NCBI RefSeq assembly: GCF_014898055.3
Contig: NW_026555331.1
Location: forward strand, 108,621,194 to 108,685,193
Length of the DNA: 64,000 nucleotides
Origin: Talpa occidentalis
Lineage: Eukaryota; Chordata; Mammalia; Eulipotyphla; Talpidae
Reading direction: 5' to 3'
A program made the position numbers and the translations under genes. A model generated the notes under the pieces. It saw only the letters and a list, made by a program, of their open reading frames with translations. It was not told the DNA's origin and did no database searches. Below are positions 24,070 through 35,670 of the stretch, piece by piece (within the stretch, counting starts at the first letter, position 1; each line of letters opens with the position of its first letter).

Positions 24070-24290
24070 GAATATTGGCTTTGGAGTCTGGCCTGAATTT
24101 GAATCTTGGCTCTTTCACTCAATAGGTAACCTTGGGCATGCTGCTTTTGTAATTACTTGGAGTGTCAGTTTTTTTTTAATCTGCAAAAAGGGATAATGAT
24201 ATTTGTTTTACAGGGCTGTTTTGAAGGTTTAATTAGAAAATGAATCTCTGTAAGATATTTATAATAGTTCCTAAAATGTAGATATACTGT
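24070..24290 (+). mobile_element. MIR SINE
   Basis: TTGGCTTTGGAGTCTGGCCT, GAATCTTGGCTCT, GTAACCTTGGGCA and ACAGGGCTGTTTTGAAGG follow MIR order. It ends about 200 bp upstream of the 105-nt BBS9 exon. Confidence 0.8.
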
Positions 24291-24490
24291 GAAGGGCAAC
24301 ATATGTAAGATTTCTTTCCATAGACTGTCATCTCCTACTACTTAGGCCCAAGTTATTATTAGTCCTGTTAAAATGATTTGTGAATTTTCTTTCAAGTTTT
24401 TTCATTCTATGTTTACTGCCACTGTTCAGCTGAGGATCCTATCTCTTTTGTTCAATAATATGTAACTTAATGCTTTCACTTTGCTTATAG

Positions 24491-24595
24491 CACCAGAGAT
24501 GACTAGAACAGTAGCATTTTCTGTTTATCTGAAAGGAAGTTATACACCATCTGAATTGGAAGGAAATGCTGTTGTTTCTTATTCCAGACCAACAG
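24491..24595 (+). CDS. BBS9: BBS9 internal exon, 105 nt: GAE domain, probably alternatively spliced
   Basis: Acceptor TTGCTTATAG precedes the exon and donor GTAAAC follows it. The exon completes an alanine codon, then reads PEMTRTVAFSVYLKGSYTPS and ELEGNAVVSYSRPT with one base left over. It is phase 1 at both ends and encodes 35 residues. I recall human BBS9 isoforms of 887, 882, 852 and 847 residues, that is, with and without blocks of 35 and 5 residues. This is the only exon in the window that supplies 35, so it is the likely cassette. Omitting it would remove central strands of the GAE fold. Confidence 0.95.
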
Positions 24596-25264
24596 GTAAA
24601 CCTTAGTTGTTTGAAAATTTATAAACATAATCATGCCTTTTAAGTTATTGGATTTATGGGATAAATGTTTAAGTTTTAAAGATGGGAAAACAAATTATAA
24701 AATATTAGTATTTTTACTGTGAAGTAAAATTGTATGTCTATTACACAATTGTATGTTTTGAGTAATTAGTGATGATTGATTTAGCTGATTTCCACATATA
24801 AATTTGATTCTGTCTTTTCAATTAATAGCAAATACGATATATTTTTATTTCCACTAGAAGTGTGATATCGATCAGACTTCATGTATTGGAACTCAAGAAA
24901 AAGGCTGGTGTGAATTAGTGACAAAGATTGTTATTAATTATGCTGACATTAAGGCAGTATTCAGGGTTACAGACATTGTTTTAGTGATTAAATAAAACTT
25001 TAGTGTCTTACATGTTAAAATATTTAAGAACAAATCCTCTAAAATTTGATCTGCATTTTCTCAAGAAATTATTAGATTAAAAAATTATCTTATGTCCTTT
25101 TGATATTCAGTGTTGTAAGTTTCAACTTATTTTGATACTATTTTATAGTTGTTTCTTCCTGTGTAGTGAACTTTTTTTGTGGTAACAATTTGACAATCAG
25201 TGGATTAATAGAATAAGAGTAATCAGTCATTTTCAAAAAGTTGAGAAAGGGAAAATACTTTCAA

Positions 25265-25938
25265 ACACATGTAATGAGGACATTGCTGTAGTACTAAAAC
25301 CAGGCAAAGATAACATATACAAACAAAAACTATAGACCAATTTCAATTTCTCTAATGACCAAAATTTCCCCTAACAAAATCCTAGCAAATTGAATCAAAT
25401 AATAAATTAAAATGGTTATACACCATGACCAAGTGGGATTTAGACCAGGGATACACGGATGATTCAACATTTGAAAATCAATGTAATTCACCACATCAAT
25501 GAAAGGAAAGATTAAAAACCATATGATCATATCTATAAATGCAGAGAAAGCATTTGATAAGATTAAGTGTCTACTTATGTTACTCAGGTATCAAAAAAGA
25601 TCATTTATTGCCATTTGTGACAACATGGATGGGGCTGGCAAGGAATATGCTAAGGGAAATAAGTTAGAAGGAGAAAGAGAAATATGGGACTGTCTCACTT
25701 ATGTGTGCAATATAGAGAAGCCAATCAAAAGACCAGATAAAGCCAAACTAAGAGCTAACCCTAGAATACTGACTATGGAGCTGAGGCTCCCAGAGAGGTA
25801 GGGAAAGGAGAAGGAAAGAGAGCAAGGTAGGGAGGAAGCAGAGTGGACTATGGTGGTAGACTATGAGTGTGTTATACTAGGTAGTGTGGTAACAACACCT
25901 GAAGGGGGAGATGCTATACTTCTAAAACACAAACAACA
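25265..25938 (+). mobile_element. L1 fragment: ORF2 piece joined to 3' end, with internal deletion
   Basis: 25265-25590 translates in pieces to ORF2 wording (an AFDKIK motif near 25550, preceded by HMIISINAEK). The sequence then jumps to the L1 3' end (ACAACATGGATGGGGCTGGC, CTCACTTATGTGTGCAATAT) and a purine-rich 3'UTR ending AAAACACAAACAACAG. Most of ORF2 is missing, so it is dead. It lies between the 105-nt exon and the microexon. Confidence 0.82.
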
Positions 25939-26222
25939 GGGCCTTCCTGGTGGCACAAGGGGTTAAGCAATGCACTATGAAGCCATCCGCAGCCTCTGCA
26001 GCGCAAGATCGACCACCCCCGACTAGCCAGGGAGAAACCCACATGGCGAGGCAGACCTCTCCTGTCTCACCCGCTGCTCCCCTCAGCAGTGTGTTTCAGT
26101 TCACCTGTACTGTTCCCTACTCTGTCTCTGGTGAATCCTCTCACCCCCCCCATCCCCCGCACCTCTGGCTTGTACCCCAGCTCTTGTATGCATTAATAAA
26201 TAAATCTTTAAAAAAAAAAATA
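25939..26222 (+). mobile_element. tRNA-derived SINE, variant A, first of a tandem pair
   Basis: Head GGCCTTCCTGGTGGCACAAGG to tail ATAAATCTTTAAAA. Its 5' flank CACAAACAACA does not recur after its own tail but does recur after the next SINE (26402-26412). Confidence 0.92.
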
Positions 26223-26227
26223 AAACA

Positions 26228-26400
26228 GGGCCTCCCCTGGTGGCGCAGCGGCCGTGCCCACTGCTCCCCTCAGCAGTGTACTTCGGTCCTTCTGCCTGCT
26301 CTGCTCCCTGCTCTGGCTCTGGTGAATTCTCTCACCCTCCATCGCTTTTGACTGTACCCAGTGCTTGTATAAATAAATTAATAAATCTTTAAAAAAAAAA
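26228..26400 (+). mobile_element. tRNA-derived SINE, variant B, internally deleted, second of pair
   Basis: Keeps 24-25 nt of head including box A (TGGCGCAGCGG), then jumps to GCCCACTGCTCCCCTCAGCAG. About 100 nt including box B are missing. The body and tail are otherwise close to consensus. It follows the tail of the previous SINE directly. Confidence 0.9.
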
Positions 26401-26479
26401 ACCACAAACAACAATGTAAACCAATGTTAATAATTAAATAATTAAAAAGAATAATAAAAAGAATAATCAGCAATTTTTT

Positions 26480-26755
26480 TTAGATTTATTTATTTATTTG
26501 TTTGTTTATATATTTATTTATACAAGCAGTGGGTACAGTCAGAAGCGCGGGAGGGTGAGAGAATTCACCAGAGCCCGAGCGGGGAGCAGAGCAGGCAGAA
26601 GGACCGAAGTACACTGCTGAGGGGAGCAGCGGGCGGCAGGAGAGGTCTGCGCGCCATGTGGGACCCTTCTCCATGGCCGGGGATGGAACCGGCGCTGCAG
26701 AGGCTGCGGGCAGCTTCGCAACCCAGCGCTCAACCGCTGCACCACCGGGGAGGCC
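26480..26755 (-). mobile_element. tRNA-derived SINE, variant B
   Basis: Antisense, close to consensus. Target CAGCAATT sits at 26468-26475 and 26756-26763. It lies only about 80 bp from the opposed SINE pair and about 750 bp upstream of the BBS9 microexon. Confidence 0.94.
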
Positions 26756-27511
26756 CAGCAATTATTTTTTAAAAACTTTTCAGTATTGTATAGCTGGTAT
26801 TAGTGTATCCAGCAATGTTAGATATGTACATGTGTTTAAAAAATACTTCTATATAATTTTCTTAGTTTTATAAGATTTAGAGATGTCCTACTCATCTCCC
26901 CTCCCCCCACTCCCTGCATTGATGCTCATTTTTATTTCGCAGTGTTTTTAATATTTGTAATTTTAGTTTGCTAACCGGTTTTTCTGGCTTATGTATTGAT
27001 AATGCTATCCACTCAGATGATTTTATAACTTTAGTGTATGTGGTCAATTTCTTGTACTTTACAAGATACTTGGCTTTAAATTGTTTAAAAAATTATTTTT
27101 AACCAAAAAGGGCATTAGTCTTTAGTAGTTTTTACTAACTGTAAATATTACTTTTAACATTTTTCCCCCAAAATGCATTTAATGCTCTGTCATATTTATA
27201 AAATGACTGGTTTGCTATAGGCTCTAGATCATATTTGTCTTTACCTCTTTTTGCCACATTAAATTTGTAGACTTTAGAGAATGGAATTGCAAATATGTTG
27301 TTAGATTTCAGTTATTCTTGTTTTGCTCTTCAACTGTGAATTTCCTTCACTTATTTTTATTGAAGGTCATTTAAATCATTTGTAGAACACTGAAAATTTT
27401 AATTTATCTTTTTAAGCAGATGTGTATTAAATTTGTATTGTAATTGTGCAACTGACAATTTGTCATATTCTTTCTCCCCTATTTCCTTTTCGTGTTGCCT
27501 CTGATGGATAG

Positions 27512-27526
27512 ATCGAAATCCTGATG
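27512..27526 (+). CDS. BBS9: BBS9 15-nt microexon
   Basis: Only 15 nt lie between acceptor GATGGATAG and a consensus donor GTGAGT. The exon completes an aspartate codon, then adds R-N-P-D and the first base of a glycine codon, so it inserts five residues between SYSRPT and GIPRVIQC. Human BBS9 contains DRNPDG at this point, and I recall isoforms differing by exactly five residues. A long pyrimidine tract (about 27468-27490) and a TGC at 27496-27498 sit just upstream. Equal phases make inclusion or skipping frame-neutral. The insert falls at the GAE-platform junction, so it probably changes a loop and not a core strand. Confidence 0.9.
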
Positions 27527-28509
27527 GTGAGTGAGAAAATACTTAACACAAAATTAATTTCAGAACTGAAATTATTTAGTCAATGAATTGAATTAGCAGT
27601 ACACTACAAAAAACTATTTTTAAATACTGCTATTTTAAGAATCGTCTTCTGGTTGATTCAGTGCCTTGATCTTTGTATAGAGAGGATAGTAAATGTTTCG
27701 TCTCATGTTAGAGTTGTCATTCATTAGTAGCTTGATAATCATAAGAAAGAATGAAGCTCCATTGCTTTTTTTGAAAACAAAGGTGTCTTTGACCACTTTT
27801 TTTCCATAAGTCATTAGTGATTTACCTGTATGTTCTGTTACTTTACTTAAAAAGTAAGGAGGAAAAAAAGGATTTGTCACCAAATTCTAAATTGTCTCTT
27901 TTCTATATGCACCAACATATCCATTTCTCTCTTTGATGAAAATATCATAAATTTTCGTTCTGTGGACCTGTTCCTTGTCTTGTTTAGAGTTTGTGGGGGA
28001 ATATTATCAAGGGTCTGACCCCTTGAGCTTGCTTGGATCGGTTCTAATTGGTACCCATTTTGTATCTCCTAATTCCTTTTTTAATGACATATTCATAAAA
28101 TGAATTTCATTAAATTTGTTCCTCAGTTTCCTCTAATAGATTTTGAGCTCTTTGAGAATATGGGTAAAGCACTCATCTTTGAATTGTACAATATTGGGGT
28201 ACATGACGGGCACTTTAAACGTGTCTCCACTGTGATTATTTTTCTGCCTAGATACAGATTTAATGTGGTGCTTTCTTCTTTATTAGATAGGTTAAAATAA
28301 TTTCAGATAACAATATTAGTTAATAATAATTAAATAAAATACTTAAAGAATAGTGGCAATGTTTACTCATATAATTTGATGATGCCAACATTCTGAGTTG
28401 CATAGTATCTGGGAGTTGAAAATACATTTATATGTGAAATATTGTAATAGAAGTAAGCCTTTACATTAATTAGATGAAATATAAATGTCAAATTAGAATT
28501 TGGGTTATT
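27527..28509. other. BBS9 intron downstream of microexon, no named repeats
   Basis: AT-rich sequence from the GTGAGT donor to the next SINE. No second exon or conserved reading frame is visible. Confidence 0.5.
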
Positions 28510-28525
28510 AAAAAGTAGCTATTTT

Positions 28526-28799
28526 GGGCCTCCCTGGTAGCGCAGGCGGTTGAGCGCTGCACTGTGAAGCTGTCCGCAGCCTCTGTAGCATGGGTTTGAT
28601 CCCAGCTTGCTGGTGAAGGTGCCACATGGTGTGGCAAACCTCTCCTGTCTTGCCCGCTGCTCCCCTCAGCAGTGTATTTCGTCAGTCTGCCTGTTCTGTT
28701 CCCTGCTCTGTCTCTGGCGAATCCTGTCACCCTCCTGCGCATCTAGCCTGTACCCAGTTCTTGTATAAATAAATAAATCTTAAAAAAAAAAAACCAAAT
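28526..28799 (+). mobile_element. tRNA-derived SINE, A/B intermediate
   Basis: Variant-B-like head (GGTTGAGCGCTG) with variant-A body features (TCTCCTGTCTTGCC). Target AAAAAGTAGCTATTTT is duplicated exactly at 28510-28525 and 28800-28815. Confidence 0.95.
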
Positions 28800-28815
28800 A
28801 AAAAGTAGCTATTTT

Positions 28816-31800
28816 TGATAGTGAATATTTACATTTGAATTATAATATTGCTTATAGCTGTTAGGGTTTTGTACTGTATTTTATGAAATACTTTATTAAA
28901 TTTTAAAAATAAGTAAGGATTATCAATGAGAATTTACCCCTTCTTACTCTAAATTCAGCCCCGGCCATGAAGAAAAAAATCAAAGTATGGAAATTTTAGT
29001 ATTTCAATACAAAGCTAAAGCCGGTTTTGATAACTTCTTATGATATGTTTAAAAATTATAATTAAGCTTCAGGGAGTAGAATTGAAATATTCAGCCTCAC
29101 TTAGTACTCAAGAAAATATTATGTTGCCATTTGGATCTTACTTACACAGAGGCTTCAAATTTCAAAGGCTGGTTCATTTTATTGGCCTGATCTGTTCAGG
29201 CTGTACTGTAGATAAGCAGTCCTGCTTTTACATGTGGGGAAAAAAATGCAAGTGAGGTTTTATGTTGTCCCATAAGAGTTAGTCTCCATTATTTCTGCAT
29301 TAAAGTTACATGACATGGGTAGTGTAAAACATGACTGCAGATGGAGCACAGTACGTAGCCAGACATAACAGGAAGGGATCAAGGAAGTTCTGGCTACCAG
29401 ACATTGCTACTGCTTTGGGGGTTCCTTGTTTTCAATATGAAATGACTCTAGCAGGCCCCTGGAAAGAGCTCTAAGGGCATTCTATGGATGTGTAATATGT
29501 AGTTATTCTATTCTGACATATATGTTACTTTTTTAAAGCACATTTTGACTTCTTTCTTGTCAGTGATACTGGGCTCTTGGGTGTGCCAGATAAAATTAGA
29601 ATTCTCTTTCTGGAAAAATTGTTCTGTCAGAAATGGTTTTGATGTGAATTTTCTAAGTGTTAAATTTTGTGATTAATTGCAGTATAGTATTTGAGACTAT
29701 CCATATCCTATAGTAGGCTAGGAAGGGAAGCATTTGAAGGAGAGGTGATTATATTTGGTAAAAAATTACAGAACGTAGTCAGTCTGCTGAATGAATAGGC
29801 CAATATTTGAGTATTGTAGACGCCAAAGTTTTCTTTTCTCTCGGCATAACTCTCAGAGAATTGAATAAGCCCTATACAGAAACTTTTTTTGTCAATTACA
29901 TAATGAAAATATCAGTGATGTTAGGCAAAATTAACACCAATTAAGCTCTTTCAACTAAGTTTTACGGTATTCTACTAGCAACTTTGAAAAGTCTTTAAAT
30001 ACATGTAATGTGTTCTTTCCTTTTTGCAGACACTTACATGTGTATACCTCTGGCCTCAGATTCTTAGATACAATTACAGTCTGAAGTGTAATTGGTAGCA
30101 AAATATACCTTTTATGTTTCCCAAAAAATGTTCATCTCAATGGAAATGCCTCTGATAAACCCCATGTTTAAATACTAGAGACTGTATTTTGAAATGCTTG
30201 GGTTTTAATTTGATGGGAAGTAATATGAAATGCTGGCATTGTAATTTTCTTTTCAAAGATACAGTTTCCTTAAACTGGTTTCTAAAGGATTTTATAGCCC
30301 CTCCTCCACCCCCGCCCAGTATAACTTCTTAAGCTGCCTCATTTAAAAAATAACCATAATCATTTTATTAAGCATCAGTGTCATCATTTTTCAAAGTAAT
30401 GTTTTCCAAATGTCCTATGAAGCAGGTTTATTATTCCTGGAGAAAAAAGAAATTCTGGAAGAGTTCTACAAATCTTACCAACTACAGACCATTGCTCTAG
30501 TGTGTGATATTGTCATTAACTGACCTGATTGAACTGTGAATTGAGTTATAATGTATTTCCTTTCTTGGGTTTATAAGTGCTTGCAAACCATTTGTTTATA
30601 TTTCCAAAAACATTTATACTGCCAGTTTCTTTAACTCTGGGTTCTTGGAGGTTTAGAGCAATAATCTTCAAATGTATAGACTCAAGTCACATGCGACCAC
30701 TATTGATCATGATTAATTTTTTTTAATTGCAAATTCAATCAGTACCTGGTCCAAGTGAAGCAGAGGCCACTCTTTTTTTTAGCAGTATAATTTTAGAACA
30801 TTTTCAGTCAAATTTTGTTTGAACAATTAATTCAAACATATTTTGTTTTTCTATTAATTAAAAATGAAAGATAAGGAAATAGGTTTCAGTTTCCCTGTTC
30901 TTTCTAGACTGCATCTATTAATTGAGGTTGTAATTTATATAATGTAGAGGCAGCATCTTTAGTAGGTATAATTTCATAATGTAGAGAGGTATGGAATATA
31001 ATAAAATATCCTTGAAGCTGGAAAAAATATTTCATAATTTTTTTGTGGTGATGTTGATAGTTGTGGCTTGAGCAGTAGCTTAGATTACATTACCATAATA
31101 TTTAGTCAGAACATCTCATCATTGTAAAGTACAAATGCACATGGCTCTGAAGCCTCACAGAATATCAGGAAATAAATACCTTGGGGTTTTTCTGAAAAGA
31201 CACCAGTTATAATTTGCATCTAAGATTCCAAGAGAAGTGAATTTAACATCTGTTGGTTATGAACAAAAATGAGCTATGTAAAATTTGATGGATAATAGAT
31301 TATGTGGAAGAGAATGACAGATATGCTGCACATGCCCTGAAAAAGTATTTAATTGACCTCATATATCAATATGCTTGCCTTTGTTGATGAGTCTCACTAT
31401 CCCAGTGAGTAAGAAGTACTGAAAAGTGTATATACTCCTAGCTTAGATATGGAGTAAGCATAACTCCAATTGACAGTAACAAAATATATTGCTAATTCTA
31501 GGGATCCTGCCTTGAAACCATGTCCCTGAAGTTCAACCATGTCTGCTTTTGTTATTTTAAAGCTGCTCACTCATTCTATTATAAAGAAACAAAGGAATTA
31601 ATGTGCTAGATAGATCAAATAGAACATTTTAAGTTTACCATTTCTCTATGGCAGTATATACTAATATGTAGGTTTCTATATTTTGTCTTATCATATCAAT
31701 CAAAAATAGACTATTAAAAGGAGGAAAACCTAACATTGAAGAATTGCTTTTCTAGATTTATGAGTACAGAGCCTAATTTGCTTTGGTTTTAGTTTCATTC

Positions 31801-31966
31801 TTCATAGAAATATTTAGAGGAATGATTTTTTTAAATTTATACATAAAACTCTTCCTTGTTATTTATTTATTCAATTACCTATTTCAGTAATTCTGTGTGT
31901 ATTTGGAAAAATTGACAATTGATGCCTATGTTGAGCCTTTCAAAATTTCACTTAGCAGTGATATAT
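28816..31966. other. BBS9 intron, no confident features
   Basis: About 3.1 kb of AT-rich sequence. I see no exon, RNA gene or recognisable repeat. A C-rich stretch (CCCCTCCTCCACCCCCGCCC) at 30299-30318 is the only compositional outlier. Confidence 0.45.
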
Positions 31967-31977
31967 AAAGTAAAATC

Positions 31978-32244
31978 GGGGGTCTCCCCGGTGGCGCAGC
32001 GGTTGAGCGCTGGGTTGCGTACCTGCCCGCAGCCTCTGCAGCGCTGGTTCAATCCCCGGCCACCAGATGAGGGTCCCACATGGCGCTGCAGACCTCTCCT
32101 GCCGCCCGATGCTCCCCTCAGCAGTGTACTTCGTCAGTCTGCCTGCTCTGCTCTCCGCTGACTCTAGTGAATTATCTTACCTTCCCACGCTTCTGAGTGT
32201 ACCCAGTGCTTGCATAAATAAATAAATAAATAACTCTTTTAAAA
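31978..32244 (+). mobile_element. tRNA-derived SINE, variant B
   Basis: Head begins GGGGTCTCCCCGGTGGCGCAG and box B is GGTTCAATCCC. Target AAAGTAAAAT sits at 31967-31976 and 32245-32254. It lies about 600 bp upstream of a BBS9 exon. Confidence 0.93.
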
Positions 32245-32853
32245 AAAGTAAAATGGATCGAAAAATATTAAATTTATTTGAAAGTAATATCCTTAATATT
32301 AATGTATAAAATGGACATTAACTTCAGTAGAACTTCCCTTGGGCAGAGTTTGCTCATAATTTATTGGAACTTTTTAATGTACTTTGAATATTCAATAAAT
32401 AGAAAAGCTAAAGATTGAAAATGTTTTTGAGTAGAGAATTACTAGATATGGTCCTATAGAGACTTTCTGATTTAAATTTCATATTCTTTGCTCATTTTAG
32501 TTGGTAGTTTTGGATTGAGGCTAGAGCTCAGAATGCCTTCGTTAAAAATTTTAGCTCAATAATTCAATGTAACTACATGTAATATTTTATATAGTATTAA
32601 CTGTGATCATTTAAACACTATATTAAGTAAAGACAGATCTTTTACCCATTCTTCTCTTGGGATTTTATTTTAGTTGTGTACTTTTTGACAGTAATATACA
32701 ATAATAATATTTTGCAGTTATTTTGGTTGTGCTAAATGAAATGGGCTGAAAATAGACTTTTAAAGTAGATATATTGTTACGCTACTAGTAGTACATATTA
32801 TTTTGGTCAAATTATTTTGTCAAATCTGTGAATTTACATTTCTCTTATTTCAG

Positions 32854-32994
32854 GCATTCCTCGAGTTATCCAGTGTAAATTTAGACTTCCCCTGAACTTA
32901 ATATGCCTTCCAGGTCAGCCTTCAAAAACTGCAAGCCACAAACTAACTATCGATACTAACAAATCTCCAGTCAGTCTTCTCAGTCTCTTTCCAG
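32854..32994 (+). CDS. BBS9: BBS9 internal exon: platform domain, first part
   Basis: The 141-nt exon follows acceptor CTTATTTCAG and ends at donor GTAAGA, with phase 1 at both ends. It completes a glycine codon and reads IPRVIQCKFRLPLNLICLPG, then QPSKTASHKLTIDTNKSPVS and LLSLFP. The CKFRLPL, PGQPSKTASHK and DTNKSPVSLLSLFPGF motifs are near-identical to human BBS9 as I remember it. In the BBSome this region forms the platform that follows the GAE domain, a pair shared in design with AP-2 appendage domains. Confidence 0.97.
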
Positions 32995-34331
32995 GTAAGA
33001 CTTTTGAAGTAACTTGCCTGTAACATCAGAAATGTTAAGAATTTGGAATGGAATCCTTCATCAGCAGATAATGATGGGGTAATTATCAGATAATTGTTAA
33101 CTAAGAATATGAAAATGCCTCAAGGATTTTCCCCTCTTGTTTCCCTGTTCAAAGGCACATAGCTTATACCAACAAGATAATAAGGTATACCTTTTAAGTT
33201 TGATTAAAATTATTATAATCATTATTTTGCTTCAGTATTCAGAAATGAAAGCATCAAATGCTTCTTTTTAGACTCTGGAATTTTCTGAGTTAGATTATAA
33301 ATATTTATTATTCATCTTCATTGTAGGTTTTGGATATGTACCTTTTTAAGTTATATTCTTGTGCCCCTGAAGAGTAATCTCATAAATAGGTGTTCTTCGG
33401 GATTCTTCTGTCTCTAGCAGCTGGAGGGATGAATGTTCATTCACTGACTCTGATCATTTAGATGGGGCTTCATATTTAAAACTGAATATGACAGTGACTA
33501 TTTGGGGTAATTTGTGAAGGTGTGACTTTCTCCTGGTGTCATTTTTTCTTTCTGAATAGCTTACAAAAAAACAAAGATGTTGATTGGATAAAGTGTCTTA
33601 GTAACCAGGGTTGCTCATGTGTCCCATGTATTAATTTTCTTGGTGATGGGGTGGAATTAAAAAAAATATGGGAATCAAATGAATCCTTTTAAATCCCTCA
33701 TTAAAATTCAGCACCGTTGGCTATGTGGTACATCTTCACTCTTGCATTAGTGAATAGGATTTAGAATACAAAGAGTATTTCCCACAGGTTTAGAAATTTA
33801 TGGTAAGTCAACTTTTATGTTACTAAACTGCTTAGAGTGCTTAAAATTTTTCTTTATTTGAAATTTTTTCAAGAGCTTTATTTATATATAATTTTATGAG
33901 AAATATCCAAAATTAAGTGCACTTTATTATAGTTAATCTTTGAGTTGAGTTTGAATATATTTGGATATATTTTGAAATATTTAGCAAACAGTTTTATGCC
34001 TTTGCTTTCTTTTTTCCTCTTTCCCCCTTCCTTTCCTTTCTCTTCCCCTTCCCTGTTAGTCACGTTTCTTATAAAAATGTGAATTATAAAAAAGACAGAA
34101 AGAGTCACTACCTTTGTAACATTTTCCATAAATGTTTTAGTTCCTTGGGTCTCCTGTACTATCCTGGGAATATATCAAGAGTTGGAAATTATATGTAGAA
34201 CACTGAATTTAGTGGTGCCTTTGAGAAATTTTGAAGATGCTGGCTTGTGAGAAACTGATCTGTATTATAAATGGGTGAAGTCCCCAGAGATTGAATTAAA
34301 ATGCATGCTTTTGATCAGAGAAGTAATTTCT
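32995..34331. other. BBS9 intron before the inverted repeat
   Basis: No exon or named repeat. A short pyrimidine tract lies at 34007-34054. The stretch ends at the sharp left boundary of the inverted repeat. Confidence 0.45.
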
Positions 34332-34480
34332 GTACAAGACCCCTCTAAACACTAGAAGGAAAGTTAGCCATATATTTAAGTAGCATAAAGGACTGTTACT
34401 TGTTATTATATGTAAGTAAAATATTGGTGTAGTTTTCATATCTCTTCCCAACCTCCTCTTCCTTAGCCCATCTACATTAG
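34332..34480 (+). repeat. Left arm of high-identity inverted repeat
   Basis: From GTACAAGACCCCTC to CCCATCTACATTAG this is the reverse complement of 35671-35821, with by eye six substitutions (all transitions) and one single-base indel in about 150 nt. It is unlike the SINE or L1 families here. The outer boundary is abrupt; the inner side fades over a further ~20 nt. Confidence 0.9.
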
Positions 34481-35670
34481 TTCTGAGGCCCTTTTAGGGC
34501 TCTTTTAGATAATTCCTCCATTTTCATCCTGATTTTGAGCTCATTTGTTTTGCTGTCACAGGTATCTCATACTCTTCAGCATCTATATGTTTTTACTTAC
34601 TTTAGAATTTGAACTCAGTGACAAATTAAAAAAAAATTTCCCTCAAGTTCTGTGTATGTAATATTACATATTTTTCTTTTAAAATGCCTTGCTATATGTT
34701 CATATTGAATAAGCTGGGATCCTGTAATTATTAAAATAAGTACTCTTGGTACTCTAATCTTCCAGAGTATTTTTCTCTCTGGGTATATATAAGACATATT
34801 GATATCAGATGAATTTGCTATTGAAAATCTTATGTCTATTTTTTAACTGAAATAAAATTAGTGAACATTCTAAGGAAGAAATAAAACTATTTTAATCTAC
34901 ATCTTCACCTATTTGTTTATTTTTGTTTTGTGAGCAAATACAGGTATACTTAAAATAGCTTTAATTTTCCTGTTACAAAAGAAATGTGAAATTTAGAAAT
35001 GGATAACCAAAAAGAAGAAAATAAAATTTACTGGTACTTTTACCTTCTAGTGTTATCTGTTTGTTTTTTTCTATTTTCCTAATATTAAAATAATGTTTTC
35101 TGTGCATTTTATTCTCCCAAGAGAACTTAATTTGCTTACTTTTTTGGAGACATCTTTTTATATAGTTAGATATTTTACTTTATAATTTTAAGGAATGCAC
35201 TGTATGCTAGCAGTCATTTGACTAGCAGTATGTTTTCAACATTTGTATTGTGTTCAAACCATTTATTAATAGTATAAATCTTTTTGTAGCAATATTTATC
35301 CAAATAACTATCTGGGGAGCTTTTTGTCTAAATATGACTTATGCAATAAAAATTACTTCTTAAAATGTCTTATAAAACAAAGTCAAGAAATGGACAATGA
35401 AAGTGGTATAGTAGTTCATGTACTTTTTGAAATCCAGCTTTTGTCTTTCTTTGCTTGTTTTTCAGTGTAAGACAGCTTCTTCAAATTTGGGTGTCATTAC
35501 TGACTACAGGGCAGGAGGTATTGGAAAGGACAGCAAGGACAAGTTATAGTGAAGACTGTGACTTTTGTCAGAAAGGCATATTTCTATAAAGTTCTTAGGA
35601 AATTTCTACTTTGATTTCAGTGCCATAATTTTGTCAAACGACCTCCTCTAGCTGTAAAACGGCCCAAGAC
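34481..35670. other. Spacer between the inverted-repeat arms
   Basis: 1.19 kb of AT-rich sequence. The open frames are short (at most about 60 codons) and resemble no transposase I know. A CAGTGTAAGACAGC segment follows a pyrimidine-rich run near 35445-35475, but no BBS9 coding sequence follows. Confidence 0.6.

Noticed and set aside
25950..26351. 133-codon plus-strand open frame
   Set aside because: Formed by reading through two adjacent SINEs. These SINEs are stop-poor on both strands and yield many 60-110-codon frames across the window.
35455..35480. Pyrimidine tract and CAG followed by GTAAGA-like sequence as a possible extra exon
   Set aside because: The BBS9 frame is already continuous from 32994 to 36993, and no conserved coding sequence follows.
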